A program made the translations under genes and the position numbers. From Kocuria sp. TGY1127_2 (GTDB taxonomy: Bacteria; Actinomycetota; Actinomycetes; Actinomycetales; Micrococcaceae), in the NCBI RefSeq assembly GCF_013394385.1, contig NZ_AP022834.1, positions 1,488,001 through 1,552,000 on the forward strand: DNA of 64,000 bases, given 5' to 3'. Below the pieces are notes generated by a model that saw only the letters and a program-made list of their open reading frames with translations, had not been told where the DNA came from and did not search any database. Below, piece after piece: positions 61,494 to 64,000 of the stretch. The first letter of the stretch is position 1. Each line of letters begins with the position of its first letter.

Positions 61494-62698
61494 TTGCCCT
61501 CGTGCTCGGAGCACCAGTTGTCGTATTCCTCGACGTTCTTCTCGTGCTCTTCGTAGGTTTTCGCGAATTTCGTTTCACCGGTATCCAGGTTCACGGTCAC
61601 CCAGTAGTAGTAATCGTTGTGGTCCGGGTGGGCCGCTGCCTTGATCGCCTGAGCGGCCGGGGAACCGATGGGGCCTACGGGCAGGCCCTTGTTCGCGAAG
61701 GTGTTGTATTTATTCGACGCATCCTGCTTCTGCTCGTTGCTGATCTGGTAGGTCTTCTCCCCCAGCCCGTAAGCAACGGTTGCGTCGGACTGAAGGAATC
61801 CCTGTGTCTCCCCGTCGACATTGTTGACACGGTTGTCGATGGCACCGGCCACGCCCTTGTAGTCCCGCGGCTTTGCTTCGAATTCTAGAATCGACGCGAC
61901 CGTAACGGTGTGGAACACCTCGTCGTCTCCCTCGACCCCGGCGTCCTTGAGATCCTTCTTGGTCTTGTCGACCATTTCCTGGATGACGTCGTCGGCGGAG
62001 GCGTCCGCGGCAAAACGGTACTCACCGGGGTGCAGGAAGCCTTCCAACGAGTCGAATTGACTCGGTATGCCGAACTTGCCCGGGTCGTTGTCGAGAGTCT
62101 TGAATTTGTCGACGCTGATTCCCGTTCCCTTGGCCAACGCGTCGAATGTCTCATCCTTGCGCTGGTTCTGGTTGATCGCGACGTAATGTTTGGCGCTGCC
62201 GCTGCCGGTCAGCGAGTTCATCGCTGATTCGGAGCTCATGTGCTGCTGCAGTTCAAAGGTTCCGGGCTGAATGAATTTGCCGGAGCCTTTGTCCTCCATG
62301 ACTTCGACGAACTTGTCCGCGTTCGCGATGACGTCTTTCTGCTCAAGTCTCTGCCCAACGGTTCCGTTGGTATCGCCCTCGCTCACGGTGATGCTGACGT
62401 TCTTCCCGTTGCCGTCGCCGCGGTAATCCTTCACCTCGAAAAGTCCGGTTTGCGGTCCAATGATGGCAAGCGATGCCACCAGAGCAATCACAAAGATGAT
62501 CGTGGCCGAGACCAGAACTTGGCGGCGTCGTGCGTAACGCCTACGGATCTGGTCAGGAGTCAGACTCTCCTGCTCGATGCGGAGACCCTCGATGCCGGCG
62601 CGTCGCTCGGCTTCTGTCGGGGAGAAAAGCCCGTGAAAGGACTCATTGTCATCACCCGAAGACTCTCCACGGTTTTTTCGTGATGAATCTTCGCTCAC
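61484..62698 (-). CDS. mltG: Endolytic transglycosylase MltG
   Basis: MltG cuts nascent glycan strands and sets their length. The 404-residue protein has a cytosolic head (about 60 residues), one membrane segment (VSATIIFVIALVASLAIIG), a LysM-like region (VSITVSEGDTNGTVGQRLEQ), and the YceG catalytic core with Glu in ASILEFEAKPRDYKGVAGA, LQSDATVAYGLGEK and GLPVGPIGSPAAQAIKAA. The GTG start overlaps the ruvX stop. Confidence 0.95.
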   Translation of the reverse strand: MSEDSSRKNRGESSGDDNESFHGLFSPTEAERRAGIEGLRIEQESLTPDQIRRRYARRRQVLVSATIIFVIALVASLAIIGPQTGLFEVKDYRGDGNGKNVSITVSEGDTNGTVGQRLEQKDVIANADKFVEVMEDKGSGKFIQPGTFELQQHMSSESAMNSLTGSGSAKHYVAINQNQRKDETFDALAKGTGISVDKFKTLDNDPGKFGIPSQFDSLEGFLHPGEYRFAADASADDVIQEMVDKTKKDLKDAGVEGDDEVFHTVTVASILEFEAKPRDYKGVAGAIDNRVNNVDGETQGFLQSDATVAYGLGEKTYQISNEQKQDASNKYNTFANKGLPVGPIGSPAAQAIKAAAHPDHNDYYYWVTVNLDTGETKFAKTYEEHEKNVEEYDNWCSEHEGKCV

Positions 62699-63216
62699 GA
62701 AGGTTCTCCATTCTTTTCGACGTCATCGGGTAACGGCTCGGGAGACTCGCCGCGTGGCTCTGGGTTAACACAATATCCGGCGACAGACCGATCAGCTTTG
62801 AGCGCGTCGACCGCCTGTTGAAGAATATTAGCCGCTGCAACCTGGTCGACCATGGACTTGAAGTCCCGAGAGGACACGCCGGCCTCGTGGAGCGACCGAT
62901 GGGCCGAGACTGTCGTGAGTCTTTCGTCCACCAACCACACTGGTATATCGCCTCTGCCCTCGTCGGCCAGCTCGGAGACGAGCCCCTCGGCATAGTCTTC
63001 CGCCATTTGCGTCGACGGGCTCGATCCACCACGCATGGTGCGTGGATGGCCTACGAATACTTCCGTAACATTATGCACGTCCATCAATTTTCTTAATACG
63101 CGGCGATCCGAATTGGTGTTGGCATTGCGCTTCAGTGTCTTCAGAGGCGTCGCAAGGATGCCGTCCGGGTCGCACAGAGCGAGGCCGACGCGGGCGTTGC
63201 CCACGTCGACCCCCAT
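62695..63216 (-). CDS. ruvX: Holliday junction resolvase RuvX (YqgF)
   Basis: YqgF/RuvX is an RNase-H-fold nuclease implicated in pre-16S rRNA 5' processing. The 173-aa protein begins with MGVDVGNARVGLALCDPDG (first Asp), has the acidic FVGHPRTMRGG, and VWLVDERLTTVSAHR and VDQVAAANILQQAVD with the remaining acids. The ATG at 63216 follows GAGGAG at good spacing. It overlaps mltG by four bases. Confidence 0.94.
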   Translation of the reverse strand: MGVDVGNARVGLALCDPDGILATPLKTLKRNANTNSDRRVLRKLMDVHNVTEVFVGHPRTMRGGSSPSTQMAEDYAEGLVSELADEGRGDIPVWLVDERLTTVSAHRSLHEAGVSSRDFKSMVDQVAAANILQQAVDALKADRSVAGYCVNPEPRGESPEPLPDDVEKNGEPS

Positions 63217-63244
63217 GCGCACTCCTCGTGTGAACACAGATTCC

Positions 63245-64000
63245 TTACTTGCCGGCCTGAGCAACCTGGCTTTTGACACTCGTGAAGGCCTCGTCGATCT
63301 TGGCCGTCTCCTGCCCGCCGCCCTGGGCGAGATCGTCCTTGCCTCCGCCACCGCCGCCGAGGACGCCGGCAGCGGTGCGGACAAGTGCACCGGCCTTGAC
63401 ACCCAGATCCCGTGCGGCCTGGTTGGTTGCAACAACCACCACGGGCCTGCCGTTATTGGTGCCTGCGACGACGACGGTGGCCGCGTCCTCGCCCAAACGT
63501 TGGCGCAGGTCGGTGGCCAGGTTCCGCACGTCGTCGGCGGCCAAATCCCCCGCATTGTGGGTCAGCAGACGGACGCCGCCGATGAGTTCAGCGGACTCGA
63601 CCAAGCGCCCGGCTTCCGCCTGAAGCTTTTCCTTGCGCAGCTTTTCTAGTTCCTTCTCCGCAGACTTGAGGCGGTTCAGGGTCGAGTTAATTTTCTCGGG
63701 GAGGTCCGTGGAGTTCTGGACCTTCAACAGATCTGTCAGTTGGTTGACGAGCGTGCGCTCGGCGGCCAGATGGTTGAAGGAGTCCAAACCGACCAGGGCC
63801 TCGACGCGGCGGTTCCCGGAGCCCACGGACTGCTCCGAGAGCAACGAGAGGGAACCGATCTCCGCGGAGCTTGACACGTGGGTACCGCCGCACAACTCGC
63901 GGGAGAAGTCGCCGTTCATCTCGACAACTCGTACGACGTCGCCGTATTTCTCGCCGAACAGACCGATGGCCCCCATGGCTTTGGCCTCGTCGAGGGGCAT
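63245..64000 (-). CDS. alaS: Alanine--tRNA ligase, C-terminal part (gene continues past the window)
   Basis: The visible 251 residues are the end of AlaRS: the editing-domain metal motif SRELCGGTHVSSSAEIGSL, a coiled-coil stretch (about LNRLKSAEKELEKLRKEKLQ), and the DHHA1-like C-terminal domain with GVLGGGGGGKDDLAQGGGQ near the end. The 5' portion is beyond position 64000. It heads the alaS-ruvX-mltG-aro operon. Confidence 0.96.
   Translation of the reverse strand: MPLDEAKAMGAIGLFGEKYGDVVRVVEMNGDFSRELCGGTHVSSSAEIGSLSLLSEQSVGSGNRRVEALVGLDSFNHLAAERTLVNQLTDLLKVQNSTDLPEKINSTLNRLKSAEKELEKLRKEKLQAEAGRLVESAELIGGVRLLTHNAGDLAADDVRNLATDLRQRLGEDAATVVVAGTNNGRPVVVVATNQAARDLGVKAGALVRTAAGVLGGGGGGKDDLAQGGGQETAKIDEAFTSVKSQVAQAGK

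Overview
The window is a chromosomal segment of a moderately high-GC actinobacterium. Gene content and order (hrcA-dnaJ with CIRCE, mihF-gmk-rpoZ-coaBC-metK-priA, pyrR-pyrB-pyrC-PH-carA-carB-pyrF, alaS-ruvX-mltG-aroE-aroC-aroK-aroB-efp-nusB, and DUF3043, DUF3097 and PemK/MazF single-gene families) point to Micrococcales, probably Micrococcaceae or a close relative. The genus cannot be fixed from the sequence alone. Most genes lie on the minus strand, many in tightly overlapping ATGA/GTGA operons.

Layout: (1) 1-5.6 kb: an N-terminal gene fragment, a DUF3043 membrane protein, pyrD, uppS, recO, and leuA preceded by a short leader peptide with three consecutive Leu codons and alternative hairpins (attenuator). 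(2) 5.6-12.3 kb: an LCP-family cell-wall ligase, then phoH-ybeY-hemolysin-like CBS protein-era, and a GerMN lipoprotein. (3) 12.3-20.1 kb: rsmE, dnaJ and hrcA (with a CIRCE operator upstream), DUF3097, DUF4870, hemW and lepA. (4) 20.1-22.3 kb: a solitary PemK/MazF-like protein, rpsT and holA. (5) 22.37-32.30 kb: a foreign composite element, described below. (6) 32.3-42.9 kb: comEC, comEA, degV, leuS, an alpha/beta hydrolase plus glycosyltransferase pair, and priA. (7) 42.8-56.2 kb: metK, coaBC, rpoZ, gmk, mihF and the whole pyrimidine operon, with a PyrR-binding loop just before pyrR. (8) 56.5-64 kb: nusB, efp, the shikimate genes aroB/K/C/E, mltG, ruvX and the 3' part of alaS.

The standout region is 22371-32301, a roughly 9.9-kb composite transposon bounded by two inverted IS5-family copies and by CTAG at both outer ends. 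The right copy is 971 bp and has two transposase ORFs. The left copy is a 337-bp internally deleted derivative that keeps both ends. The element sits in the last codons of comEC: reading across the empty CTAG site restores a native comEC C-terminus that ends just upstream of holA. Its cargo is a damaged selD (Trp at the Cys/Sec position plus a frameshift), a catabolic-looking set (isocitrate lyase/PEP mutase-family lyase, amidohydrolase, SDR, Mn-type cyclase/hydrolase, HpcH/HpaI aldolase), a LysR regulator, and a FUSC-type exporter fragment cut off by the right IS. Three cargo transcription units share a promoter-like signature, GTCRTGGACT followed by a 17-18 bp spacer and TAGNNT. This suggests one small regulon, probably LysR-controlled, for an unidentified substrate.

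No tRNA, rRNA or CRISPR array was found.
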